A program made the position numbers and the translations under genes. From Gorsachius magnificus (lineage: Eukaryota > Chordata > Aves > Pelecaniformes > Ardeidae), in contig CM067082.1 of NCBI GenBank assembly GCA_034008185.1, positions 102,729,311 through 102,793,310 on the forward strand: a DNA stretch of 64,000 bases, written 5' to 3'. Numbering within the stretch: the first letter of the stretch is position 1; every line of letters begins with the position of its first letter. Below the pieces are notes generated by a model. The model worked only from the letters and a program-made list of their open reading frames with translations. It did no database searches and was not told the DNA's origin. Below are positions 46,629 through 58,962 of the stretch, one piece after another.

Positions 46629-47048
46629 GTCCAGCTCTGGAGCCCTCAGCACAAGAAGGACATGGAACTGTTGGAGCTGGTCCAGAGGAGGGCTACTAAA
46701 ATGATCCGAGGGCTGGAGCACCTCTCTTATGAGGACAGGCTGAAAGAGTTGGGGCTGTTCAGCCTGGAGAAGAGAAGGCTGCGGGGAGACCTGATTATGG
46801 CCTTTCAGTACCTAAAGGGGGCCTACAGGAAAGATGGGGATAATCTTTTTAGTAGGGCCAGCTGTGACAGGACAAGGGGTAATGGTTTTAAACTGAAGCA
46901 GGGTAGATTTAGACTGGATATAAGGAGGAAATTCTTTACAACGAGGGTGGTGAAACACTGGAACGGGTTGCCCAGAGAGGTAGTGCAGGCCCCATCCCTG
47001 GGAACATTCAAGGCCAGGTTGGATGGGGCTCTGAGCAACCTGATCTAG
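46629..47048 (+). pseudogene. CR1 ORF2 C-terminal segment after third UGA
   Basis: The same frame continues after the stop: [40 protein letters not shown], then [20 protein letters not shown] and [19 protein letters not shown], ending at TAG 47046-47048. This is the normal CR1 ORF2 C-terminus, presumed to take part in nucleic-acid binding. No frameshift separates it from the RT part, so one codon accounts for the break. Confidence 0.93.
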
Positions 47049-47118
47049 TTAGCGGTGTCCCTGCTCACTGCAGGGTGGTTGGACTAGATGACCTCTAGGG
47101 GTCCCTTCCAATCCAAAA

Positions 47119-47143
47119 CATTCTATGATTCTATGATTCTATG
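47119..47143 (+). repeat. (ATTCTATG)3 CR1 3' tail
   Basis: Three ATTCTATG units close the CR1 3' UTR. CR1 reverse transcriptase recognises this region for priming. It is the octamer class, unlike the pentamer tails at 23.4, 27.3 and 57.26 kb. Confidence 0.95.
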
Positions 47144-47147
47144 AATC

Positions 47148-50100
47148 AGAAGCAGAGTCTTCTGTCTTTCAGGAATAACCTTTTCATGCAATTTCATTTT
47201 ATTCCAAATACAGTCACCTTGTAGATTAAAGAAGGAACCTCTCTTGTCTGTCTACTGGTTAATGAAAAGAAAACCTGTTGTACCATTTTGTAATCTTATC
47301 TCAACAATAGTACTAGCAGTGTCCTACTGTTATTTGTGACGTCATGTAGGATTTTTTTTCTGTTCTTATGTCTTTCCTCCTGACACTTAGAACTGTAAAG
47401 GAAAAGCCTCTCCTACTTGCAAAAAAGGAAAAAATAAACAACATGAGATAGTAAAAAATCTCTGCATTCTACTGAAGTCAACAGAAGAAAGGGTTGCTCT
47501 GGTTTGTGCCATCTGTTATAATGATTCCTGCATCAACTTTTGCTATATAATATTTTTTTTAAAAAAAAAATGTGGTTTTTTGCAGACTGAATTTGAAAAA
47601 TAATAAATATTATATATACAATGCAGAATATATGTAATTCTCTATCATTCTACTTTGCAATTATTTATTGTATGTGCAGGCAGTATCAGATTTGCCCATG
47701 TTACAAAAGAAAATATTGTTTGGTGATGGATAAAAACAACAGAAGTCACTACATTTTAAATTTATTTAGCCAGTATAGGTTATTACGTGACTTTATTCAA
47801 ATTACAGCAAATAGAACAATTCATATGATTGTCATCTAACCTCAGAGAATAAAAGAATTTAATTCAGAAATTTCTTCAATATTCTTTTCCCAATACTATA
47901 TATGCAAGGAAGTCTACATAGAATCTTTTAAGCAAAGATCGTAATGCTTTACTTGTGTAATGCAAACCAAGGGTAATTTAATATATTTCGTCATATATAT
48001 TCTCAGTTGTTTCATCATTTTCTCTTAGCCTGTCATGAGAAAAACTATGGAGGATACTTACATCAGCTGCTATGAAGCTCATAGTAATTCAGATATAATA
48101 ACTTTAATGATTAATTCTGCTCTTTTCCCTAACGTTGTTAATAATTGCAAGTTAAAAAGTGGTTAAATTTTTTATAACAGACAGACTTAAAATCCCCGAG
48201 CCATCTGCTTTCACAGGGAGGATCAAATATTAACTCTAGTTATTTCTTGTGTTCTCACTTTGTTCAAAACACTTATTCAACCAACACTACTTTTCTGCAT
48301 TAATATTTATATTACCAGTGGACATGTTCAATTCAATATTGTAATTTTTCTTTTAGTATTTGAGTTGCCTTTGAGTCTCACTTAAAAGCTAAGTGACACG
48401 TAAGGAAGAAAATGAGACTGAAATGAACTTCAGAAGAAATATAATTATGGTATAAAAATACAATAAGGCTGCAGAAACAATTTTAAATTTCATCTTCATG
48501 TAAACAGTTGCAAGGCTTAAAATCTAGATTCTAATAGGGGCTTTATCTTTGACTGCTTGGGACTTACGACTCATTCTTCACAAGACCATATGGTACATAC
48601 AGTGGTGCAAGACACTTTTTCAGCTTTCACAGATCCTTCAAGGAAAAAGGCAAAACTCTCATTTTTCTATGACTGTACTGTTCCTTAAGGTAGTAAGACA
48701 TACAGACTATTAACACTATGGTGGCTTTCTTTGGAACTTCTGCATGAGTTCCTATTTATCTATCTAAAAAAACAGCTAGAAAAACTATCACCATGAAGGA
48801 TACGGCTTCAGGATGTTTTAAAGAACACTTGGACACTCCACAACTTGTAAGAATCTCTGATGCTTGATATGGGTCCCTTAATTGATAAATACAATAACAA
48901 CACATATATAAAAGGGTTTTTTAAAAAGGTTAAAAAAGAAATTAATCATGAATATTATTATTAACAAGCGTTAATCTTCCTTGAATCCATCAAAAATGAA
49001 TGGCTCTCTTGCATGCTAAGGAAGTAAGGTACTTTATTGTATTATTGATGCAGCAGCACAAATGGGAGGTAGGAGAATCAGAAACATTATTTCTGACTTT
49101 TTTCACATGGATAATGGGATGTTTGGCCACCTAGTAAACATGTGGTAAATTTTGCAATTATCACAGCGTTAATTTCTTATCACATTAGCTCAATATAACC
49201 AACAATGCATGTAACAAGGTTTCAAATCCATTCTAGGTACTACGTAAAATACAATCAGCTTCCAAACCCCAATCAAAGGAGATGCTGGAATCAGAAACAT
49301 ATCAAACATGTTGTCAGCACTCCCCTTCCCCCTCCCCCTAAGTTTAAAAAGTTCTATTTAATGTAGAACCACACATTCAAAATACGCATTTGTACAGACA
49401 CCACCCTCACAGTTTCATCTAGAGTTTAGTGAAAAGGATTTTCAGGGCCACAAAGGAAATGATGTAATCATTTTCTCCATATTTTTGTAGCCCCAAGACA
49501 GTTGGCTGTTGGCAATTGTAATTACTGCTAGTGCCTCCAAACCACAAGAAAATAATAATACTGTTTTTCCTGTACATGCTGAACATAGAGCTATGGCCAT
49601 AATCACCCCCTAAAGAGGTAACAGCGCGTGTTGTGAACACAACGCCATATTGGAATCACATCCCACGTCCTAAAAGCACCTCTTTCAAATCAAAAGATGT
49701 TAACTTACTTGAAATTTGAGAAGGATATTAAATGTATCCCTATCTGATGCCTGGTTCTGCTTGGTCTTGTATTTCTAGAAAGATGTTATGCAGCAGAATG
49801 TTTTGCGTATCAGCATGTTTCTGTTGCCAATGAAAGTTGTCTTTTATCACTAATAACTTTATTATTCTGCTTTCTAAACACAGCTTCTAACATGTAGGGC
49901 TCACCTGGAGAAGGCAATATCCTCTCTCTACCATATGAGGTGTGTAAGTATTGTATAAGTGAATCACATCTATCTCAACTTTACCTGCCTCTACCTCTCA
50001 TATTTGAAGTATCTCACCATTTAATGCTAGAACAGTACTTAATTTAAACAAAAGCAATGTTCTTTACAAACTACTGAATGAGTGAAATATAGGGTGGGGT

Positions 50101-50879
50101 GCGGGTGTGGTGTGTTTCTGGTTGCTTGTAAATTTACTTTACTCTCAGTCCCTGATTCTGATACACTAAATGCTGTGAGTGTGTTATAGTGCCTTATGCC
50201 CCTAGCACCACATCTGTGACACTAAATGAATACGACAAAAGAAAACCACAGTTCACTGGAATGTCCTTATTCTCCATTTCTGCTAGACCCGTGTATTACA
50301 GATTGTTTGCTCAGATAAACTTTTTCTTTTCTTTGTGGGTGTGAGGTGATGGCTTTAGCAAAGCCCCTCTTATGCCACATCTTCACAGGTTTTTACACAC
50401 ATGCTGTAGACAAAATTACTTTTTATTGACATCCCTAGGGATAAGGTTTTTATGTCTGAGGCATATATCTTTGGTTCAAAACAATCCTGATCCATGTAAC
50501 CCTATTCAAATATTTCTTGCTTTTCTACTAGGCTACCATATCTTGTTCTACTACAGAACAATTCAACTGGATTCCATGTTGATTCTTAGGATTAAATTTC
50601 CTTACTTTTTATTTAGCATCTTTTGCCTAAAGAGTTTTTACATCCTCCAGTCTAATAGTGGTTCTGTAAACTAGCTACAGGCTCTTCAATGTTGAATTTA
50701 AGTTTTACAGTGGCCACGACTTTAACCCAAAAAGGCCTGCTCTGATACAAGACTGCAGTGTTTCTTACCTGTGTTCCTATACATTGCTTAAAACTGCCAT
50801 TCCGTTTGCGTGCTCCAGAACTAAATGTTCCAAAAAGGCCATCACTCTGATGAGAAATTGCTTCCCTTATGCTCTATTT
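47148..50879. other. AT-rich non-coding stretch
   Basis: No gene or known repeat was recognised. It contains a T8-A10 tract dyad at 47553-47570. Confidence 0.4.
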
Positions 50880-51215
50880 CACTGTGACATTTGCCCAGCT
50901 GAAGGTAGTTGAAGTCACTCATTATAACTACCTCATTAGGGTTAGTTGATTCTTTGATCTCCTTCAACATTTTGGACTCAATATCCGTTTCCTGATCAGA
51001 AGGCTCGCAGTATAGCCCAAATACTGCTCCCCCAGCTCTATGACCTAATCTGTCCTTCCTGTTCAGTTTATAGTCAGGTATTACACTCTCCTATTCATTT
51101 TTGCCATTCCAACATTCTTCTGTAATGGCTACTATGTCAAGATCCTCTTTCTTTGCCCAGGATTTCAAGTCACCTATTTCTTCTCTTACACATGTCATGT
51201 TGGTATACAGATATG
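50880..51215 (-). mobile_element. Fossil CR1/L3-type endonuclease domain
   Basis: Read on the minus strand, the segment encodes YTNMTCVREEIGDLKSWAKK, then EDLDIVAITEECWNGKNE and a stop, and further on GLYCEPSDQETDIESK and NEVVIMSDFNYLQLG. The order matches the CR1-clade endonuclease motifs YTNxxSxxNKxEEL, DIVAITETWW, YYRPPxQ and GDFNxPDI. Key catalytic positions (Glu, Asp-Phe-Asn) persist. In-frame stops and substitutions (SDFNY for GDFNY) show that it is dead. It is highly diverged from the 44.2-kb CR1 and probably belongs to an ancient CR1 or L3 lineage. Related sequence may extend to about 51545 but is not recognisable. Confidence 0.72.
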
Positions 51216-54200
51216 TATGGGCTTTGTACACATTTAGGGAAGCAGAGAGTTGGCCACATTGGTTTTTATTTAACTCTTAAGTTTGACACAGTATGGGCTT
51301 TCCAGAATTTCTCAGTTGTCCCTCCTTCAATTTTGCTATACATTTCATTCTTGTCCCTTACACCTGTTGTACGACTGACATCATTAGCAGATGTCTTTAA
51401 ACAGTGAGAGCCCTCATTTATCAGCTTTTCCTCAACTCCTGTATGAGTAACTACACTCATTAATTTCCTACACCAGCAATCTATTCTTATGACGGTTCTA
51501 GACAACCCCTTCCACAGAGGTTCTTCCTCCTCCAAAGCCATTTCCCAGTGGAAATCCTACTTCTTGTCATCCATTAATTTAAATACCAAACCATTAACTT
51601 AACAAACCAAAAAGCTTAAATTATGATACCTGCGTATTAGACTAAAAGCAGTTCAGAAGTGAGCATAAAGATGATAAAACTTCACGAGGTTTCATGGTTA
51701 AGTTTCCAGGATTCTTTTAGGAGTTCATAATACTGGCACAGAATATATCCACCACAGCGAGCTCCTCTCAGGCACCCTATGAAAGTCTGTTCTTCAAGTT
51801 CTGGCCTCACCGTCTTCCTCAGCAAATTGTTTTTGTGGCCAACATGAACCTGGCAATTAATGGGTTTTGGAATTTGATTCACTAAATCATCTTTCAAATT
51901 CAGTAACTGAAGTAAGACATGACCCTGATACTTAGAGTAGTTCTCATATTAATGTTTTACTTCCCTTAGCACCTACTGCTACAAAACAAAAAAGTCCTTA
52001 CTGCTGAATCAGCCACAGTATAATGCACAAAGAGACATTAAATAATCTAAAAAATATTAAACAAATAAAACCATTTGTGACAGAGCAGAAACACCTTTGT
52101 CATTGTCTAATCATCAAGCACATACTTATTCTTGAGAAAAAGTACTAAATTCAATTTATACCTCACAGTCTAGGTAAATATGAGACAGCTGCTAAATACG
52201 TCTATATAAATCTCAAATGTTTTCATCAGATGTATTGGGAAATAATGAGAGTAAAAGAAGGTACTTTTATTCTAACAGCAGACCATATTCCAGTAAAGAA
52301 TCAGTTTTTTAACTCTTGTGGAGAAGCAAGTATTTCAGAGGGGTTTATTAGCATGTGGTATAATTAATATTTATAATGAATAGCAAGGCGATTAAGAGAA
52401 CGAAGATTTAGAACTCAGGCCAAAATATATAAAAATGCAAGGACACAAGCCTGTAATTAACTGCTGTAATTAAATTCTCAGATTTCCAAGGTTGCAGACC
52501 TGACCCTGACTTCAGGGGGTTTTCTGGGTGCTAAAAAATCAGGCACCTTTCCTCAGGTGCCCAAATACAGTTCCCTGATGACCTCTTGCACCACCAGTCT
52601 AGAATTGTGGCAGAGGAGAGAATCTGTCCTTATTGGTTAAAAAATATATATACTTTTCAGATGTGTTTTTTTCCTGAGAACTGAAATGTGATTGCAAAAC
52701 CACATTTTTGATGGGCTTGAGTGTGTAAATCCTAAATTCACAGAAATATTTAAGCAAAGATGTTTGGCTGTACTGCTATTTGGATATGAGACCTGGCTCA
52801 CACTGATAGCAAGATGGGGCGTGGCTGTATTCAAAGCACTGGCTCTGGGATCAAAGAGCCTGTCTCCAGCTGCGGCAAACCTTTCATGTATAACACTGGT
52901 AACTCCACACTGATCACTTGGAAGGTGGTTGATTTTATTACCGCAACAGGCTGAAATACTGACTAGTTTTCTTCATTCAGTCAGAATTGCCAGTAATTTA
53001 CTGTAGCAATGGTGTTACAAATCTCTGGTTTTCAATAATGTTGTACCTACTTTAGATTATTACAGATACTACATTCAGCATTTAAATATGCAGTTTCTCT
53101 CATCAAAAAGCATGGACAAACCTAACTACAAATAATTTTTAAAAATGCAAGTGAATGTAAAAAGGAAGTGTCCTGGACTATACATGGCTTATATTATTTT
53201 GGTGTCAAGAATGCCATGTGAAAGGCTTTCATTTTATTCTATTTCATTGTGACTTATATCTCATATTAAACAAAAAATAAGTTTCCAGATGTTTTCCTTT
53301 GTGGAAACTAACTTGTCAATGCAAATGAATGCAAGTGTATTCCTACAGTGGTAATAAGCTAGGACCGCCACGCCTTCAAGCACTGTGTACCATAAGTGGG
53401 AAACTGGTGGGGAGAAAATACTGAGAACCTTACCACTGCCATTGTTCTCATAACAATTCTGTAGATATTTCATATGCTTATTATATCCAGGGGTCATATC
53501 CAGACTTGCCTATGGAGCTGGCGATGATAAGGAGAAAATTCTGGTGGTTTCTGTGGGGCTTTGTACAACTGAGATTTTTCAGAAGTACCTTTTTGCCATG
53601 TGGTATAGGAATAAGTCACACACAGTTGCAACTGCGGACTGAAAAATATACTGAGGTGTTTGTCCAACACGTAGGAAAACTGTTTTTTCAAAACATGCGG
53701 TCTTTAACAATATTGAATAGAAATAACAATTCTAACAGTTCTGGTATAGAAATCATGTGTTTTCTCAGATAGGCATGCATGTTATGGCAAGAATACATTT
53801 ATAGAAGGAAAAGAAATCTCAGTTCTCAGGAAGCCTCAAATATTCACAAACTTACTGCTGGGCTAACAGTAAGCTAAGGAACCATTAACAACAGCATTGT
53901 GCCATCATGCTAATATATCACTTGGTTTCTGACGGTCCTTGGGGATCTCACCTGCTTCTCCCAGTACAAAGTACATAATCAGTATAGGTTTTCCAATCTT
54001 GCACGCCACACTGAGTTCCCAAGAGCCTTCTTTTAAGTACTCCATCCATCTTTCACCTGCCATCTAAGTGTTGCGGTTTATTTATACATCATTCATTGTT
54101 TTCTTAGAGCTAGTCTGTCAGCTCAGAGTACTTACCCCTTCCCAGGACTGCAAAACTTGCTCATCCACAGAGGAATGCCACTTAACATTGGCACCTGCTT

Positions 54201-57200
54201 AGTGTTGTAAAGTACATCCAGATGGGAGTATCTCCCTGCAGACCCTCGGCCTGCTGCAGGCAGAGATTCACTACACCTCTCCTCGTAAGCGGTTTATTCC
54301 TGCATACTCTTGCACTGACCTTTGTAGCCCTTTAGAAAGGGGACTGTGGCTGTGGTTTGAACTAGAGCATTCTGACTGAAGTCAAAGGAGCAATGTGGAG
54401 AAACGCAGGCAGACTACGCTGGTAAACAGTATCGATCCTGCTCAGTTTGGGTGCTGGCTTCTTCCTCAGCACTTTATGTCCTAGGCAGTCAAAGGAACTT
54501 TCATCAACAGAAACTCTGGCACATGGACATCTTTCCTGGTTTATACCCTGCCCCATTAACATTGGCCTTTGTAACAAAAGTATTTAAGATAGAGAACTCA
54601 TAACCACGTGTACACCAAGCAGTTGGGATTCAAGAGTGCTACTTGCAAGATGTGTACGGGAGAAGCATACCTAGGGGGAAAGTAAATTCCCACTTTCTAT
54701 CAGTATTTTCCACTTCTTTATGGCAGTCCAGTATATAACTGTTTTTATCCACTTTTCCATTATTAACATTTTATTTCATGAGTTTTATTATCCAACCATA
54801 AAGTTTCCCTCCAAGTTGCAGTAAGGCAAAAAGAAATCTAAAGCCAGGCAGGTTTATAAGTGGTTTAAAAAAAAAAAATTTTAACTGTGAACAAAAACCA
54901 ATACAGGTTTTTAAATACAATGGTTCCTATGAACTTTGCAGTGCTTCCAGACTTCTCTTGCTTTGAAGTTAATGGTCCTATGCCATTAACCTGAACAATA
55001 TAATTACAGGACCTAAATTTATAAAACACAACAGAAATATCACAGTTTTGAGTGCTAATGTACAGACTTCACAATAGCCTGCAATAACGTCACTGGCTAT
55101 CACACTATGCGTTTTGTTGATGTTCCCATAACAAAATCTCATTTGGCTGGAAAACACACATTAACTACTTAATGGAAACCAATCTTAGGAAAGCACTGTT
55201 CATTTCCTTAAGCCTTCCTTAAGTGTTACAAAATGAAAAAGTTCTAAATATACCCCTAAAAACAGAAATCTGCATTTCTGCATTGATCTTCCACATTATG
55301 TTCCCATTGGTGGTCAGACCTGGCATATAAGAAGCCTGAACTCTCTTTCACCCTGTCCTTTGTTTTGCCAGGTTCCTAGTGTGGGCACCTCAGAAGGCAG
55401 GCTTACCATGGCTAAGCCTCAACAAACTGAAGGATCAACAATTCCATGTCGAATTACCGTGAGGAAGCTACACACTGAATATAAGCCCTATCAGTCCCTT
55501 AAGACATGTTTTCTTCATCTCCATTCCCAGCACAATCTTTATCAGAAATCTTAAGAGTTCCCAGTGTCCATACAGAGACAGAAACTCTCAAATCAGCTTC
55601 ATACCTTTTACAGAACTAATTGCTGAAACAAGTTGTTATAGAAGCTAGGAGGGACCAAGGGGGAAAAGAAAAGGAAAATACTAAAGAATGATTTTTCCAC
55701 TTAAAATCTTACACCAGTTTGCATGAACAAAGGCATGAAATAGTTCACCTTGGTAAACTCACATCTTGAAATGTTCTGAGCTATTTTGGAAGTTATACCC
55801 AACTTTAACTCCTAACTTCGGGTTAGGGGTTTCTTCTATCTCAACAGTGGTACCTGTTATTTAATATTACATAAGTTAATACTAGGATTTGATAGCATTA
55901 AAAGCAGAATTGACAGTAATCTCTCATGATGGAAGAGTATTTTTTCCAAACATCTAAATCTAAGCAGATGTTCAATGTAATTGGAAACGCAATTTGTACA
56001 TGTCTACATACTGAAGCATTTCAGAGCCTTTATAATACCATCAATTTGCAACATTTCACTGTATCCGAGTTTATTTGAAGCAGGTTGCACAGCAATTAAC
56101 ATTTGCCAGAAGAAATCTCTTGTATCAAGCCATAAGAACTACTCTGAATATTCTCTCTGGATAAGACCTTTCATTCTAACCACGGCTGTCTAAGCAGACA
56201 ATTAGAATGAAGGGGAATCAAGCTGTACAAAATGTACAGAGATGACATATTTTTAAAAAAGGAATTGTCTTAGGCTTGCATCTGTTTTGTAAGACTAGAT
56301 CCAACCTGAGTTAAATTTAAGTACAACACAAATGCATCAAAATTTCATGTTTTGGGCCTTCTGATTAAAATGCTGCTAGCTTATTATACAGTATGTATTT
56401 CCTACAAACGGCAATTCTATCTAATAAACTCCAGTCCTGCAAAAGGATTTTTCTTCCAGAACTACTTTTAGACAATAAATCTCTTCAACTCCTTAGTATT
56501 CCATGCAGGCCACAAGAAGTTTGCACACATAATCCCACTTGACTAGCACAGCAAGTATCTGCTATACTGTCTAGATAAAAAAAGGTTGTTAAAGAACACT
56601 GTAGCAGTAAAATTGAATACGACTGGGCTGGTGAATGAAATCAGCCTGTTACTATCATCATGTGACTATATTCTGAATTAATTTTCATTTATCTGACGGA
56701 TCACTTGCTGTTCAAGACATCAGTTGGGAGAGTTTAACATTGGAAAAATGCTTGGTGTTTCACACTGAAAGGGAGAGTATGGTAATGTTTGATATGTTAA
56801 GCTGTAAATTGAAAATAATATTGTACAACAATACAGGTATTACATAACTGTAAGTCATAACTTTTAAGCGCATATCACAGGATACTTTTTAAAGAGAAAG
56901 CATTATTTCCTTGTATCTCATTAATATGTATCTATACCTTACATACAGTGGAGTGCATAAAACTAGAGTTTCTTTGAGTTATAATTAATTGTTCCATATC
57001 CTGTTTGGCGGGTTTTTAATTTAAATTAAGAACTGATGTAGGCTTTCAGACCAAAACATAGAAGAGCCTAAGTAACTTTTAGAAGGGTTTCTTTAATATT
57101 GTGACTTCTAATTTTGCACTATTAGGGTTTTGTGCCAAGCGGAAAACAAAGTACCAAAGAAAGAACGTGGATCAGAAGTCACAAAAATTGACTTACAATA

Positions 57201-57259
57201 AAGGGAAGACCAAAACAGATTACTACTTTTTCCTATGCTAAATAAGGGTCATACAATAG
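51216..57259. other. AT-rich non-coding stretch
   Basis: No supported gene or repeat was recognised in these 6 kb. An A12-T4 tract lies at 54867-54882. Short open segments have no domain content. Confidence 0.4.
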
Positions 57260-57752
57260 AAAATTAGAATAGAATAGAATAGAGTAGAATAGAATAGGAT
57301 AGAAGGGACCTACAGTGATCATCGAGTCCAACTGCCTGACCACTTCAGGGCTGACCAAAAGTTCAAGCAAGGTATGAAGGGCATTGTCTAAATGCCTCTT
57401 AAACACTGACAGACTTGGGGCATTGAGCACCTACCTCTCCAGGAAGGCTGTTTCAGGGTTGGACCACCCTCTCTCTCTCGAAAGAAAGGTTTTCCTCCTG
57501 TCAAGTCCCAACCTCCCCTGACAGACGCAACTTTGAGCCATTCCCACGTGCCCTGGCAGTGGGCACCAGGGAGAGGAGCTCAGCATCTCCCATTCCACAT
57601 CCCCTCCTCAGGAAGCCGTAGAGAGCAGGGAGGTTGCCCCTCAGCCTCCTTCTCTCCAGACAAACCCCGTGTCCTCAGCCACTCCTCAGAGGACGTGCCT
57701 TCCAGCTCCTTCTCTAGCTTTTCTCCCCTTCTCAGGAGGCATTCAAGGCATG
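57260..57752 (-). mobile_element. CR1: CR1 LINE 3' fragment with pentamer tail
   Basis: Starting on the plus strand with gaatagaatagaatagagta (the antisense (ATTCT)n tail), the sequence continues gggacctacagtgatcatcg, accacttcagggctgaccaa and cctcttaaacactgacagac, then tcctgtcaagtcccaacctc and cccctcctcaggaagccgta. The minus strand encodes LNAPSLSVFKRHLDNAL, the CR1 ORF2 C-terminus. The 5' truncation is near 57752. It is closely similar to the 27.3-kb copy over its whole length. Confidence 0.95.
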
Positions 57753-58874
57753 TAAGAAATTACCATTTGAAATACTTAAACAATAACAACAGCAACTGGA
57801 GAAAGGGAGCAACAAGTTAGGGTGATGCACTGCTATGTAAAACCATGAAGATTAAATAGAAGAAATATAAACTTAGCACCATTTTAAATTTTAAAAACTA
57901 AATTAAGTAAAAACAATACAAAACACACTGTATGGAACAATCCTGACTTTTCAGAAGACAGAAAGATTTTTCAATGATGTGATCCACCTCTAGTACCCAG
58001 GTTCTGTGATTATGTAAAAGTCCAATATCATAGTATTTATCGCAAGGATCAGGTCATGTCACAGACCTACTGGAAATCCATTCCCATAAAACTTCTATCT
58101 TAATTTACATATAAAGAGATATAAATTGCCTTCAGTTAGACAGGCTTTTCTTTTTTCATTACAACTGAATCTGTGTACCTCTAAAGGTATTCTCACTCAT
58201 CTAATACCAATATTTAGTTAAGACAAATAAAAAAAAAAAATATTTCCCCACCCTTTAATCCAATCTTATATCTGCAGAAATATTCTTTTGGATAGAGCTA
58301 AAACGTTCTGTCTTTGTGTTCACGTATCCCTTAGTCTCCTGAAGATACTACAGCTGCCAGTATTTGAATTAAGGCTGCTTTTTGAAAGAGGTTTTCTGAA
58401 AGTTTGCTGCACTCAGCCTGTCCTCCAATTACAGGAAAACAGAAATGATTACAACACAGTTGCTAAATAAAATTAATTTACAGTTACTACTGATATGGAT
58501 TGCAATGGAATGTGTGACCTGGTGAGTTAGTGGAGAAGGCAAACAAAGGATTTCTCACTGAAAAAATGAACTCACATTGTGTGATTTCTTGCTCTGCCAT
58601 GAATGTACAGGATGATTTTGGAGATTAACCTTATGACCCACATTCACCTCAATACCATTAAACACTCGACTGAGGATCACAAGATGGTAACCAAATTGCC
58701 CTCATTATAGGCAACAGAGAGAAAGAGACTTCCAGAGGATGATTATGGCTCTGATATTTGACTATGATTATCATTACTATAATTATGGTATTACTCCATT
58801 AACCATAGAGTAACCTCAGAATAAGAATGTAGCTACCTCAGAAATCTCACTTAAATGCTTAAACTGAGATATAT
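57753..58874. other. AT-rich non-coding stretch
   Basis: No supported gene or repeat was recognised. Confidence 0.4.
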
Positions 58875-58962
58875 TCAGGACTTTGTACATCAGCTCCTTA
58901 TCTGTAAAATGTGGGAAAATAATAATATTTCCACAATTTTTCAGAATAATAAAAGGCACATG
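58875..58962 (+). repeat. MIR-like SINE fragment
   Basis: catcagctccttatctgtaa followed by aatgtgggaaaataataata corresponds to the MIR phrase cctcagtttcctcatctgta and aaatggggataataata. It is plus-oriented, and only about 60 bp is convincing. Confidence 0.45.

Larger units (their letters stand above)
44190..47147 (+). mobile_element. CR1: CR1 LINE, nearly complete ORF2, 5'-truncated
   Basis: This is the best-preserved mobile element in the window, about 2.9 kb. The 5' boundary is uncertain: CR1-like sequence is secure from about 44250 and probable from about 44190. ORF1 is missing. ORF2 (44250-47048) stays in one reading frame throughout. It is followed by a roughly 95-bp 3' UTR containing gttggactagatgacctcta, and by three ATTCTATG tail units near 47119-47143. 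CR1 elements move by target-primed reverse transcription, are usually 5'-truncated and leave no obvious target-site duplication, which fits here. The full-length family is about 4.5 kb. Preservation implies a relatively recent insertion compared with the other copies in the window. Confidence 0.97.

Noticed and set aside
44784..46721. Several minus-strand open frames inside the CR1
   Set aside because: They are antisense shadows of the CR1 ORF2 frame.
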